Positions 1 through 6,889 of a stretch of DNA of 9,546 bases are shown in pieces. The stretch's first letter is position 1; each line of letters starts with the position of its first letter. Both the position numbers and the translations under genes were made by a program. This DNA is from Candidatus Sumerlaeota bacterium. Its GTDB lineage: Bacteria > Sumerlaeota > Sumerlaeia > MWCT01 > JAGHBZ01. The DNA lies in the NCBI GenBank assembly GCA_021160705.1, contig JAGHBZ010000484.1, positions 1 through 9,546 of the forward strand. Direction: 5' to 3'. The notes beneath the pieces are model-generated. The model saw nothing but the letters and a program-made list of their open reading frames with translations, was not told the origin of the DNA and ran no database searches.

Positions 1-189
1 AAGAAATATACCCGGTGCTGACGCACTGGGCTACAGACAGGTCGTTCCTTCGGAACTATACTGTTTTGCAAAAGAAATGCCATAAATAATCCAGCCTTTC
101 CTGTTCTCCTGGTTTCCTTATAAACGCTTATTATTGGGTTTTGTTTCTTATTTATAAGGAGACCAGGAATACAGGAGATAAAGCAATCT
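1..189. repeat. 189-bp direct repeat, copy 1 (left end may be cut by the window edge)
   Basis: This block recurs at 235-423 with a fixed offset of 234 bases. I count four substitutions in 189 aligned positions (at 68, 69, 137 and 184) and no gaps. Homology stops right after position 189, while the left boundary may lie outside the window. Three potential stem-loops sit inside. The first, at 11-30, has 8 pairs with one G-U and loop TGAC. The second, at 44-56, has 5 pairs around TTC. The third is a long stem at 98-177. I see no coding potential and no transposase. The structure suits a dispersed structured repeat or a small non-autonomous element, but its identity is unknown. Confidence 0.93.
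98..177. repeat. Imperfect inverted repeat (long stem-loop) inside repeat copy 1
   Basis: The arms at 98-124 and 151-177 pair along about 27 positions. There are two adjacent mismatches (105/170 and 106/169) and G-T wobbles at 114/161 and at the outer end. The loop is the 26 bases at 125-150. No T-run follows the stem on either strand, so it does not look like a standard intrinsic terminator. Confidence 0.85.
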
Positions 190-234
190 GTACATCATTC
201 CCTAATCGTTGGGTAAGGAGCAGATAATAATTGA

Positions 235-423
235 AAGAAATATACCCGGTGCTGACGCACTGGGCTACAGACAGGTCGTTCCTTCGGAACTATACTGTTT
301 TAAAAAAGAAATGCCATAAATAATCCAGCCTTTCCTGTTCTCCTGGTTTCCTTATAAACGCTTATTATTGTGTTTTGTTTCTTATTTATAAGGAGACCAG
401 GAATACAGGAGATAAAGTAATCT
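235..423. repeat. 189-bp direct repeat, copy 2
   Basis: This is the second copy of the 1-189 block, separated from it by 45 bp of unrelated sequence (190-234). It repeats the three stem-loops at 245-264, 278-290 and 332-411. It lies 79 bp beyond the stop codon of the leftward UbiB-like gene, so any readthrough transcript from that gene would carry it in antisense orientation. The interval 424-502 is AT-rich, and I recognise no gene in it. Confidence 0.93.
332..411. repeat. Imperfect inverted repeat (long stem-loop) inside repeat copy 2
   Basis: The arms at 332-358 and 385-411 are the same as in copy 1. The only base difference across this stem-loop is in the loop (T at 371 against G at 137), so pairing is identical in both copies. 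Preservation of both arms fits either a recent duplication or selection for structure, and two copies cannot separate these. Confidence 0.85.
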
Positions 424-502
424 AAATGTCACTTGTTATATATTTACATTGGGAATTTACGATATTTATTTTGCAAAATGGTATAATAGTCTAAAGTTGA
501 GC

Positions 503-2116
503 TTATTTTCGTCGGCGTTTTATGGGTAGAGTGATTAAAAGCAAGATTATGAATAACGCGAGAAAATAGCCGACGAATAGAACAGTGAGATTATTGTTCT
601 TCAGGTAGAGCAAAGTGCTGATGAACGCCAGCCCGATACTTGCCAAACCGAGTAATGAACGACGCATCAATGTGCTAAGAAATGCACGCATCTCCATTAT
701 GTCCGACTCGTGAGCACGCACTTTCATTTCTTCACGTTCCATACGATAGATAATTCGTTTAATGCTTTGCCAGTTAGACCAGATGTCCAGGAGCTGGTCA
801 ACGATTTTGTCTTTTAACGACTTTTTTGGCGGGAGGTAAATCTGTTTTACCATCTTGAGGACAATGGGTTTTGCTTCCTCAATAGCGTCAAACTGCGGGT
901 CAAATGATATTCCGATACCCTCCACCAGTGCAGCTGCCCGAAAAAGAAATACGAGGTTATGCGGTAGCCTCAATGGAAACTTGTAAAATGTTTTGAGGAC
1001 TTCATCCACGATTTGCTGAATGCGCCGGTATTCGTAGCCGGCAGATGGTTTGAGTCGTATCAGGACATCCGCAGCATCTCTCAGCAGAGCCATATTGGCA
1101 TCCGGTTCTACCATCTGGAGTTTAAATAAGCAGGCAACTATCTGATGAACATCTTCTCTAACAACCGCAATTGCTAACTCCAGCAGGTCCTGTCGGAGGC
1201 GTTTATCAAAGCTGACAGTCATACCATAATCAATAATAATAATTTTGTGCTGAGTGTTTATCAGTATATTGCCGGGATGCGGGTCAGCGTGAAGGAATCC
1301 TTCTACCACTACTTGATGAGTATAAATCTCAATGAGATTCTTAATCAGCCATTTAGGAGATATATTCAACCGTCTCAGACCTGCAATGTCATCCACCCGA
1401 ACTCCTTCATAATATTTTAAGACAAACACCCTTTCAGAGCACAACTCTTCAAAGACCTCAGGAATAATTATCACAGGATTAAAAGAAAGATTCTCACGAA
1501 ATCGTTTGCTATTTTTTATCTCGTTACGAAAATCCATTTCTTCCTTAATCATTTTAGCAAACTCAGATACCATCACCTGTAAGTTGCGCAGAAAATGAGA
1601 TTCAAAGAAATAATTGAGAACATATAGCAGAAAAAAGAGGATGCGTAAGTCAGCGGCAACGATTTTCTCGACATTGGGTCGACGGATTTTCACAGCCACT
1701 TTGACACCTTTGTACTGAGCGCAATGAACCTGTCCCAGTGATGCTGCCGCAATTGGCTCCGGGTCGAATTGCTCAAACACCTCTTCAATAGTCCTACCAC
1801 TTTCCTGACGAATAATCTGACGAACTTTTTTCAAGGAAAAGGGAGGTACCTGGTCCTGGAGTTTTTTAAATTCATCTGCATAGACCTTGGGCACAAAATC
1901 CTCGCGCATCCCCAGGAGTTGAACAAGTTTTATGAATGTGGGGCCTAATGCGGAGATGCTCGTGGTCAATCGTCTGGCACGAACTTGCAAGACCTGTTCC
2001 GGGAGCTGGCGCGCCGGACCCCATAATATCCAGCGATGCCAATCACGCAAAAAACTGATAATGTATGGGAGAAGCGTTGTGATAACTATTATCGGACGAA
2101 AAATCAAAAAAAGCAT
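503..2116 (-). CDS. UbiB/ABC1/AarF-family atypical protein kinase-like membrane protein
   Basis: The 537 residues show the UbiB/ABC1 order of motifs: an N-terminal hydrophobic segment, FIKLVQ near residues 61-66, the alanine-rich nucleotide loop AAASLGQV at 123-130, VAVK with lysine 143, the HADPHPGN catalytic loop at 276-283, and DYG (normally DFG) at 296-298. Two membrane helices close the protein at about 487-532, followed by a basic tail. Family members are ATPases or kinase-like proteins supporting ubiquinone and other isoprenoid lipid metabolism, but many bacterial paralogues have no proven substrate. One deviation is that the family KxGQ motif reads KLVQ, with valine for glycine. No other quinone-synthesis gene is in view, so I withhold the name ubiB. 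The start is supported by a strong Shine-Dalgarno. The gene lies 18 bp after the 178-residue membrane protein and probably shares its transcript. Confidence 0.92.
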   Translation of the reverse strand: MLFLIFRPIIVITTLLPYIISFLRDWHRWILWGPARQLPEQVLQVRARRLTTSISALGPTFIKLVQLLGMREDFVPKVYADEFKKLQDQVPPFSLKKVRQIIRQESGRTIEEVFEQFDPEPIAAASLGQVHCAQYKGVKVAVKIRRPNVEKIVAADLRILFFLLYVLNYFFESHFLRNLQVMVSEFAKMIKEEMDFRNEIKNSKRFRENLSFNPVIIIPEVFEELCSERVFVLKYYEGVRVDDIAGLRRLNISPKWLIKNLIEIYTHQVVVEGFLHADPHPGNILINTQHKIIIIDYGMTVSFDKRLRQDLLELAIAVVREDVHQIVACLFKLQMVEPDANMALLRDAADVLIRLKPSAGYEYRRIQQIVDEVLKTFYKFPLRLPHNLVFLFRAAALVEGIGISFDPQFDAIEEAKPIVLKMVKQIYLPPKKSLKDKIVDQLLDIWSNWQSIKRIIYRMEREEMKVRAHESDIMEMRAFLSTLMRRSLLGLASIGLAFISTLLYLKNNNLTVLFVGYFLALFIILLLITLPIKRRRK

Positions 2117-2120
2117 ATTG

Positions 2121-2127
2121 CTCCTCT
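2121..2127 (-). promoter_or_regulatory. Ribosome binding site of the UbiB-like gene
   Basis: On the minus strand AGAGGAG ends 4 bases before the ATG at 2116. It is the clearest Shine-Dalgarno in the window and lies almost entirely in the 18-bp gap after the upstream gene's stop, which fits translation from a polycistronic mRNA. Confidence 0.75.
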
Positions 2128-2134
2128 GGTCTCT

Positions 2135-2671
2135 TCAGGATTTTTTCTTCTTTTTAAAAAACTCACAAAGTTTATTATACTCTTCCTCTGTTATTACCCC
2201 TTTCCGATACAGGTCTTCTACGTCAATAGGTCGCTGTTCTGGTTTCTTTTTGGCGGTTTTTTGTAACGGTGCTGTTTCAGGTTCAGGCTTTTTTGATTCA
2301 GCGTTCACTTCGGGAATGCTTGGTTTAAATTTTTTCGCTGTCAGTTTGTCAGGCTGGACTGGCGAAAGCGGGGGTTTTGATTCTTTTTCTTTATCGATGG
2401 TCTCCACGATATATTTTTTCAGGATTTCTTTAGTCCGTTTAATTTCATCATCAGAGAGCAACCCAGTGCGCTGCATTTTCTCCAGCGATGTGAGGTCAAT
2501 CATAAAACTGTTGCTTCTTCTTCTGCGGTGTTTGAAATAGTGGCGTAAAAAAATTACCAGCAGAAACAGAAATATTATCAGGAACGTAAAAAAGAAATAC
2601 CAGAGGATAAGTTTGGTTTGCTCCTGAAGAGTCATTTGCGAAAGATAAGGGATTGCTTTTTGAAGAATCAT
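2135..2671 (-). CDS. Single-pass membrane protein with two SHOCT-like motifs
   Basis: The 178-residue protein has one strongly hydrophobic segment at about 21-42, followed by a basic stretch (HRRRRS) that favours a cytoplasmic C-terminal part. Two short SHOCT-like motifs follow. One is at about 61-86 (LEKMQRTGLLSDDEIKRTK and a short helix), the other at about 150-172 (DLYRKGVITEEEYNKL). Both fit the family pattern of a leucine-containing helix, a basic residue, G-[IVL]-[IL]-[ST]-x-[DE]-E and a second helix. They are joined by a Pro/Lys/Glu-rich, probably disordered linker at 92-148, and the protein ends in a lysine run. SHOCT modules are thought to mediate oligomerisation or protein contacts, so a catalytic role is unlikely. 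The gene sits between the fusion gene (42 bp upstream) and the UbiB-like gene (18 bp downstream). The start has only a weak GAGA-type ribosome site. Met13 is a possible alternative start. Confidence 0.85.
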   Translation of the reverse strand: MILQKAIPYLSQMTLQEQTKLILWYFFFTFLIIFLFLLVIFLRHYFKHRRRRSNSFMIDLTSLEKMQRTGLLSDDEIKRTKEILKKYIVETIDKEKESKPPLSPVQPDKLTAKKFKPSIPEVNAESKKPEPETAPLQKTAKKKPEQRPIDVEDLYRKGVITEEEYNKLCEFFKKKKKS

Positions 2672-2713
2672 TGATTTCTCAATATTACGTTTGCCTGAGT
2701 AGAAAATACAGGG

Positions 2714-5700
2714 TCATACTTTTTCAAACAGGCTGTCCAGGAGTTGCGAGACTCTCTCTGCGTTTATGTCGCCCTGCCCGGTCTGTTTTAGTGCCACGAC
2801 CTGGTTCAGAGCGGCTTTAAGTTCTCTGACATTCCACTCAATCCGTTCAGCAATCAGAGTTATAATATTATCACCAATTTCCATCTCAGGGAAATTGCTA
2901 AGTTCTTTTTTGAGTATAACCAGGCGTGTCTCGAACTCAGGCGCCTGGATATCCACGATAACACCGGAACCGAATCGTGATTTCAGACGTTTTTCAAGAT
3001 GTGAAATATCTTTAGGCGGTCTATCGCTTGTGACAACAATTTGCTTTTTTGCCTGGAAGAGCGTATTGAATATGTGAAAGAACTCCTCCTGTGCGCGCTC
3101 TTTACCGGCAAGAAAATGAACATCATCAAGCAATAAGATGTCCACACTGCTGTATTTATGTCGGAACTCATTTACCCGGTTATTCTGAATGGCATTAACG
3201 AGTTCAGTGGTGAATGCCTCTGCACTGGTATAGAGAATCTGTAGTTCTGGCATATTCTCTCTGGTGTAATTAGCGATGGCGTGCAATAGATGGGTTTTGC
3301 CCAACCCCACATCTGCAAATATAAATAGCGGATTGTAGTTTTTTGCAGGAGCACGCGCAACACTCATTGCAGTAGCGTAAGCAAAATGATTATGTTCACC
3401 CACGACAAAATTTTCAAATGTATATTCTTTCATCACGGCGAGAGGGGGTGGCATACGTGGTTCTTCCACAGCAATAGCAACACGTTCAGTATCCTTAGTG
3501 GATACAAGCTCGTCAATTAATGCGGTGATTTGCATAAATTCGCCAAGTGCTTTTTCCTTATTGCCAAGGTTAAGAAACGTCTGTGCCTTAAGTCGGCGTG
3601 CACGAATATTGTTAGGGTCAAGCTCAAGAATCTGTGAGCAGACCTGCAGCACCTGGTCATACTGCTGGCGGTCATCATATATCCCTGAGAGGTTAAACAA
3701 TTCCTCCACTGCGGATTTAGTTTGTTGAGCAGATATCAATGCCTTAATCAATGGAGTTCGCAATGAGGGGTCGACCGGGCGGATTTTTATTGCTTCACGC
3801 TGTACATCAGCTGCTTCTTCGTATTTCCCCTGGCGATAGTAAATATCGTAGATGCGCGAATATTCTGCAAGGATACGCTCTATGTCATTAGCTTGATGTG
3901 CTATATCTATGATAGCCCGATGTATTGAAACATCCTCGGGACTATACTCAAAGACCATCTCAAGTGTTTGAATTGCCTTATCCAGACTGTTCTGCTTCTG
4001 GTAGAGCTCAGCAAGTGCCTTAATCTGCTGAGTTGCCAGCTCGTATTCACTGTCTTCTTTATAGAGACGAATTAATGCGTAATGAGCTCGTTCATCCGCA
4101 GGTGCAATTTCGAGTAATTTTTTATAAGTGTCAATGGCATCTTCGTGATTTTCGTTTTGTTCATACCATTCAGCCAGTACGTGATACTCATTAACAGTTT
4201 CATCAATTCTGTTCATTGCGAGTAACGACTCAATTAAATTAAGGCGAAAACTGATGTTGTCAGGTTCATAGTGAAGGAATTTTCTGTACCATTCGGCAAT
4301 CTCATTCTGTCGGTCTTTTTTGCGAAGAATATCAATGAACAAGATTCCCTGTGCGATAAATTGTTTTATCTTCCCTGCCTGTTCAAAGATATCCAGAAGC
4401 ATCAGGTGATATGATTCGGACTCCGGGTCACGCTGAAGAAGCTGGTTTAAAAACTTAATTGCAGAATCATAATTTTTAGCATTTTTCAACTGGTCAATGA
4501 GAACAGTAGTGTGCTGAATGGCATTTTCCTTTTCCCCGGATTCAAGAAGCAGAAATACCATCTCCTGGCGTGCACGTTCGTTATTGGGCTGGAGCGCAAG
4601 GATTTTTTCCAGCACTGACTTTCGGGCTTGCGCCTCTTCTTCGAGTACTTCATAAATCTCTGCCATACGAAAATAATACTCTATGGCTTCATCTACACGT
4701 TGAGTGTTTTCATAGGCAGTTGCTATATTTTGAAGGGCGAAGATATTATCCCGGTCAATCCCTATAATCCGCTCACATACCTCTATTACTCTGCCATACG
4801 CTTCACGCCCGCGATAAATATCCACGAGCTTCTGCCAGATGTGTAGTAAATCATCTTTTCGCTCAGTAGATTCGTAGATTTCAGCGAGCCGATTTAATGC
4901 AGTTAAGTCATCTGAACTAATTGATAAGACCTGTTTATAGATTTCTTCACTTTGCTGGAGTTCGCCTTTTTCAAAGAGAATGTCAGCGACACGTTTATAA
5001 TGTTTAAGTGCAAGGAGCTCGTCGCCCATAGTTTGCTGAATCTGAGCCATTGCACGCAATGCCTGTACGTCATCCGGGTCAATATCCAGGATTTTTTGCA
5101 ACTGAGTTAATGCACTTGTATAGTTTTTCTCACTCAAGAAGATTTTATGTAGCTCAAAATATGCCTCTTTTGCAGAATCAATGTTCCCGAGGGAGTGTTC
5201 TACCTCCGCTAATTTTAACCAGTTCTCTGTAGAGGTCGGAACAAGCGTGAGTGCAAATCGGATTTTTTCGACCAATTGCTGGGTTTCGCCACGCTCCTCT
5301 AAAATAGAGATTATCTCCTGACATTTGGAAAATCCTTCTTCATTTTTACCCGTTTCTATGTAAAGATGTAGCTGTGCTTCTTTGATGCTTATGTCATCTG
5401 GTCGGTATTCAGCAATGATATTGTATGTCTGAATAGCATCTTCCAGTCTGTTCTGTTCACGGAAAATGTTTATAGCGTTGTAATATGACTCAATAGCCTC
5501 GTCGATATTCCCGACGACTTTTTCCACCTTTGCACTTAGTAAATAGAGTTCCGCCACATCTGGATGAGTTTTGAGAACCTCATCAATGAGTTTACGTGCC
5601 TGATTATATTCACGACGCTCAATCAGACATTCAATTAAGTGGCGTTGCGACTCAATTTCTTTATCCCGAAGTCCTTGCTGATGATATATATCAATGAGTT

Positions 5701-6808
5701 TTTCGAGAATAAAGATATTCCTGGGGACTTTTTCCCTGATTTTCTCCAGCGACTCAGCGGCTTCGGTAAGCATACCACGGTTTGCCAGTTCATCCACTAT
5801 TTTGCAACAACTGACGATTCGTGCTTCTGTTAAAGGCAATTCTAACGCCAGTTTAATATACTCCTGACGAATATCATCGCGTGAATCGTCGAGTTCGATG
5901 ACTGAGCGATAACTGAGAAGCGCCTCTTCAAGGTTGTTCTCCTCAACAAGCCTTTTACTCCGCTGAATAGTCTTTTCCACTGCTTCTTCAGTTCGTCCGA
6001 GAGCTACAAGTACCTGTGTGATATGCGGATGTATATCAATAATATCTATGTTTTCTGCCTCAATTTTTTCATACATCTTAAGAGCTTGTTCGTATTGTTC
6101 TTTTTCAATATAGACATCAGCCAAGTACATTAACTCGCCAGCAAAACTCTCCATATTGCCACTGCCCTTGTAAGCTTCAACTAACTTCTCACGCACCTCC
6201 AGGTTATCAGGCTCTTTCTCAAGGAGCTGTTCACAATACTTAATGCATTCATCGAACTCTTTTTTATTAATTAATGCATCAATGAGGGCGACTATTTGCT
6301 CTTTAAGTTGCTCGGGTTTTTGTGATTCTGTGTATACCTCAATCAGTCCACGCCGTGCAGCAAGGTTATCGGGCTGAATTTCCAATACCTTTAAAAAATT
6401 TCGTTCCGCCTCATCGTAGATTGATAACTCAAGATAGTTCTCTGCTACTTCCACAGTCTTATCAATAAACTCTTGAGTGGTGGGCAACTCCACATCTAAC
6501 TCCAGCTCATTTACCAACCTGGTGAGTGCCTCATCATAATCAATACCCATAGAGAGCGCATAGAGTCTAATCAGGTCCCCGCCTTTGTTGCCGTCACATA
6601 GACTGTAGGAGCATTTGAAGGTCTTGTCTTTCTGGCTTATAAGAAGGGTACGAAATACGACCTCTTTATGAATGGGGCAGAAACATTTGACGGTGTCGCC
6701 ACCTTTTTGGATTACGGTATCCAGACGATAATTGATTAGTTCAAGAACTTTGAGTACATCAAGTTTCTCAAGAACCTGATGAATTATCTTCTCTGGATAA
6801 ATACTCAT
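2714..6808 (-). CDS. Giant fusion: CHC2-type zinc finger, TPR solenoid, DnaA-type AAA+ ATPase
   Basis: The frame is uninterrupted for 1364 residues. Residues 8-105 resemble the zinc-binding domain of DnaG primase: C42-x-CPIH (44-47), then C66 and C71, then a GGDLIRLYAL-type helix. Residues 116-1110 are TPR-like repeats, with 18 P-D-N-like anchors from 143 to 1062 spaced 54 residues apart. A proline-containing linker (about 1103-1125) leads to a DnaA domain III-like AAA+ module at 1126-1364. That module has YTFENFVVG, Walker A ADVGLGKT (1165-1172), Walker B LLLDD (1228-1229), sensor 1 TSDR, box VII RLKSRFG with R1278 at the arginine-finger position, and sensor 2 NVREL (R1328). The protein ends just after the lid, so DnaA domain IV, the double-stranded-DNA-binding helix-turn-helix, is missing, as are any primase catalytic domains. 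It should therefore bind ATP and may interact with DnaA-like AAA+ partners (compare Hda), but its role is unknown. It is first in the leftward cluster and has a good promoter but a poor Shine-Dalgarno. Confidence 0.93.
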   Translation of the reverse strand: MSIYPEKIIHQVLEKLDVLKVLELINYRLDTVIQKGGDTVKCFCPIHKEVVFRTLLISQKDKTFKCSYSLCDGNKGGDLIRLYALSMGIDYDEALTRLVNELELDVELPTTQEFIDKTVEVAENYLELSIYDEAERNFLKVLEIQPDNLAARRGLIEVYTESQKPEQLKEQIVALIDALINKKEFDECIKYCEQLLEKEPDNLEVREKLVEAYKGSGNMESFAGELMYLADVYIEKEQYEQALKMYEKIEAENIDIIDIHPHITQVLVALGRTEEAVEKTIQRSKRLVEENNLEEALLSYRSVIELDDSRDDIRQEYIKLALELPLTEARIVSCCKIVDELANRGMLTEAAESLEKIREKVPRNIFILEKLIDIYHQQGLRDKEIESQRHLIECLIERREYNQARKLIDEVLKTHPDVAELYLLSAKVEKVVGNIDEAIESYYNAINIFREQNRLEDAIQTYNIIAEYRPDDISIKEAQLHLYIETGKNEEGFSKCQEIISILEERGETQQLVEKIRFALTLVPTSTENWLKLAEVEHSLGNIDSAKEAYFELHKIFLSEKNYTSALTQLQKILDIDPDDVQALRAMAQIQQTMGDELLALKHYKRVADILFEKGELQQSEEIYKQVLSISSDDLTALNRLAEIYESTERKDDLLHIWQKLVDIYRGREAYGRVIEVCERIIGIDRDNIFALQNIATAYENTQRVDEAIEYYFRMAEIYEVLEEEAQARKSVLEKILALQPNNERARQEMVFLLLESGEKENAIQHTTVLIDQLKNAKNYDSAIKFLNQLLQRDPESESYHLMLLDIFEQAGKIKQFIAQGILFIDILRKKDRQNEIAEWYRKFLHYEPDNISFRLNLIESLLAMNRIDETVNEYHVLAEWYEQNENHEDAIDTYKKLLEIAPADERAHYALIRLYKEDSEYELATQQIKALAELYQKQNSLDKAIQTLEMVFEYSPEDVSIHRAIIDIAHQANDIERILAEYSRIYDIYYRQGKYEEAADVQREAIKIRPVDPSLRTPLIKALISAQQTKSAVEELFNLSGIYDDRQQYDQVLQVCSQILELDPNNIRARRLKAQTFLNLGNKEKALGEFMQITALIDELVSTKDTERVAIAVEEPRMPPPLAVMKEYTFENFVVGEHNHFAYATAMSVARAPAKNYNPLFIFADVGLGKTHLLHAIANYTRENMPELQILYTSAEAFTTELVNAIQNNRVNEFRHKYSSVDILLLDDVHFLAGKERAQEEFFHIFNTLFQAKKQIVVTSDRPPKDISHLEKRLKSRFGSGVIVDIQAPEFETRLVILKKELSNFPEMEIGDNIITLIAERIEWNVRELKAALNQVVALKQTGQGDINAERVSQLLDSLFEKV

Positions 6809-6820
6809 TTACTTTTTTCG

Positions 6821-6849
6821 TTGTTTATTGTCTTAATTTTAAATAAAAC
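6821..6849 (+). promoter_or_regulatory. Candidate sigma-70 promoter for prmC-murA
   Basis: TTGTTT (6821-6826) and TAAAAC (6844-6849) are 17 bases apart and upstream of the prmC ATG, giving a predicted leader of roughly 35 bases. The -10 box is weak and the whole gap is AT-rich, so this is a tentative call. The element overlaps the expected start of the leftward transcript. Confidence 0.3.
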
Positions 6850-6855
6850 ACTTCA

Positions 6856-6884
6856 ATTTTATCAATACTTTATTCACACGTCAA
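6856..6884 (-). promoter_or_regulatory. Near-consensus sigma-70 promoter for the leftward fusion gene
   Basis: On the minus strand TTGACG (6884-6879) and TAAAAT (6861-6856) are separated by exactly 17 bases. Each box differs from consensus at one position. Transcription would start near 6849 and give a leader of about 40 bases before the ATG at 6808. Placement in the 81-bp divergent gap makes it a credible driver of the three-gene leftward cluster. Confidence 0.6.
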
Positions 6885-6889
6885 GTAAT

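Noticed and set aside
98..177. Long stem-loop as a rho-independent terminator of the leftward cluster
   Set aside because: No T-run follows on the minus strand, both copies lie well beyond the stop codon, and the stem is part of a larger repeated unit.
1..423. CRISPR array
   Set aside because: The repeated unit is 189 bp with a single 45-bp spacer and internal hairpins, far from CRISPR repeat size, and no cas gene is present.
456..487. Perfect TATAAT on the plus strand at 482-487 with TTTACG upstream at 456-461
   Set aside because: The spacer is 20 bases, too long for a standard promoter, the region is simply AT-rich, and no plus-strand gene follows. A transcript would be antisense to the UbiB-like gene, for which there is no other evidence.
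1932..2540. Plus-strand open frame of about 200 codons opposite the UbiB-like and SHOCT genes
   Set aside because: It spans the junction of two well-supported minus-strand genes, has no recognisable domain and shows the serine/phenylalanine-rich composition of an antisense shadow.
6779..6889. Longer prmC start at 6779 adding 37 hydrophobic residues
   Set aside because: PrmC proteins begin at the TIKEW-type helix. The extension overlaps the divergent gene's start codon and would cover both promoters.
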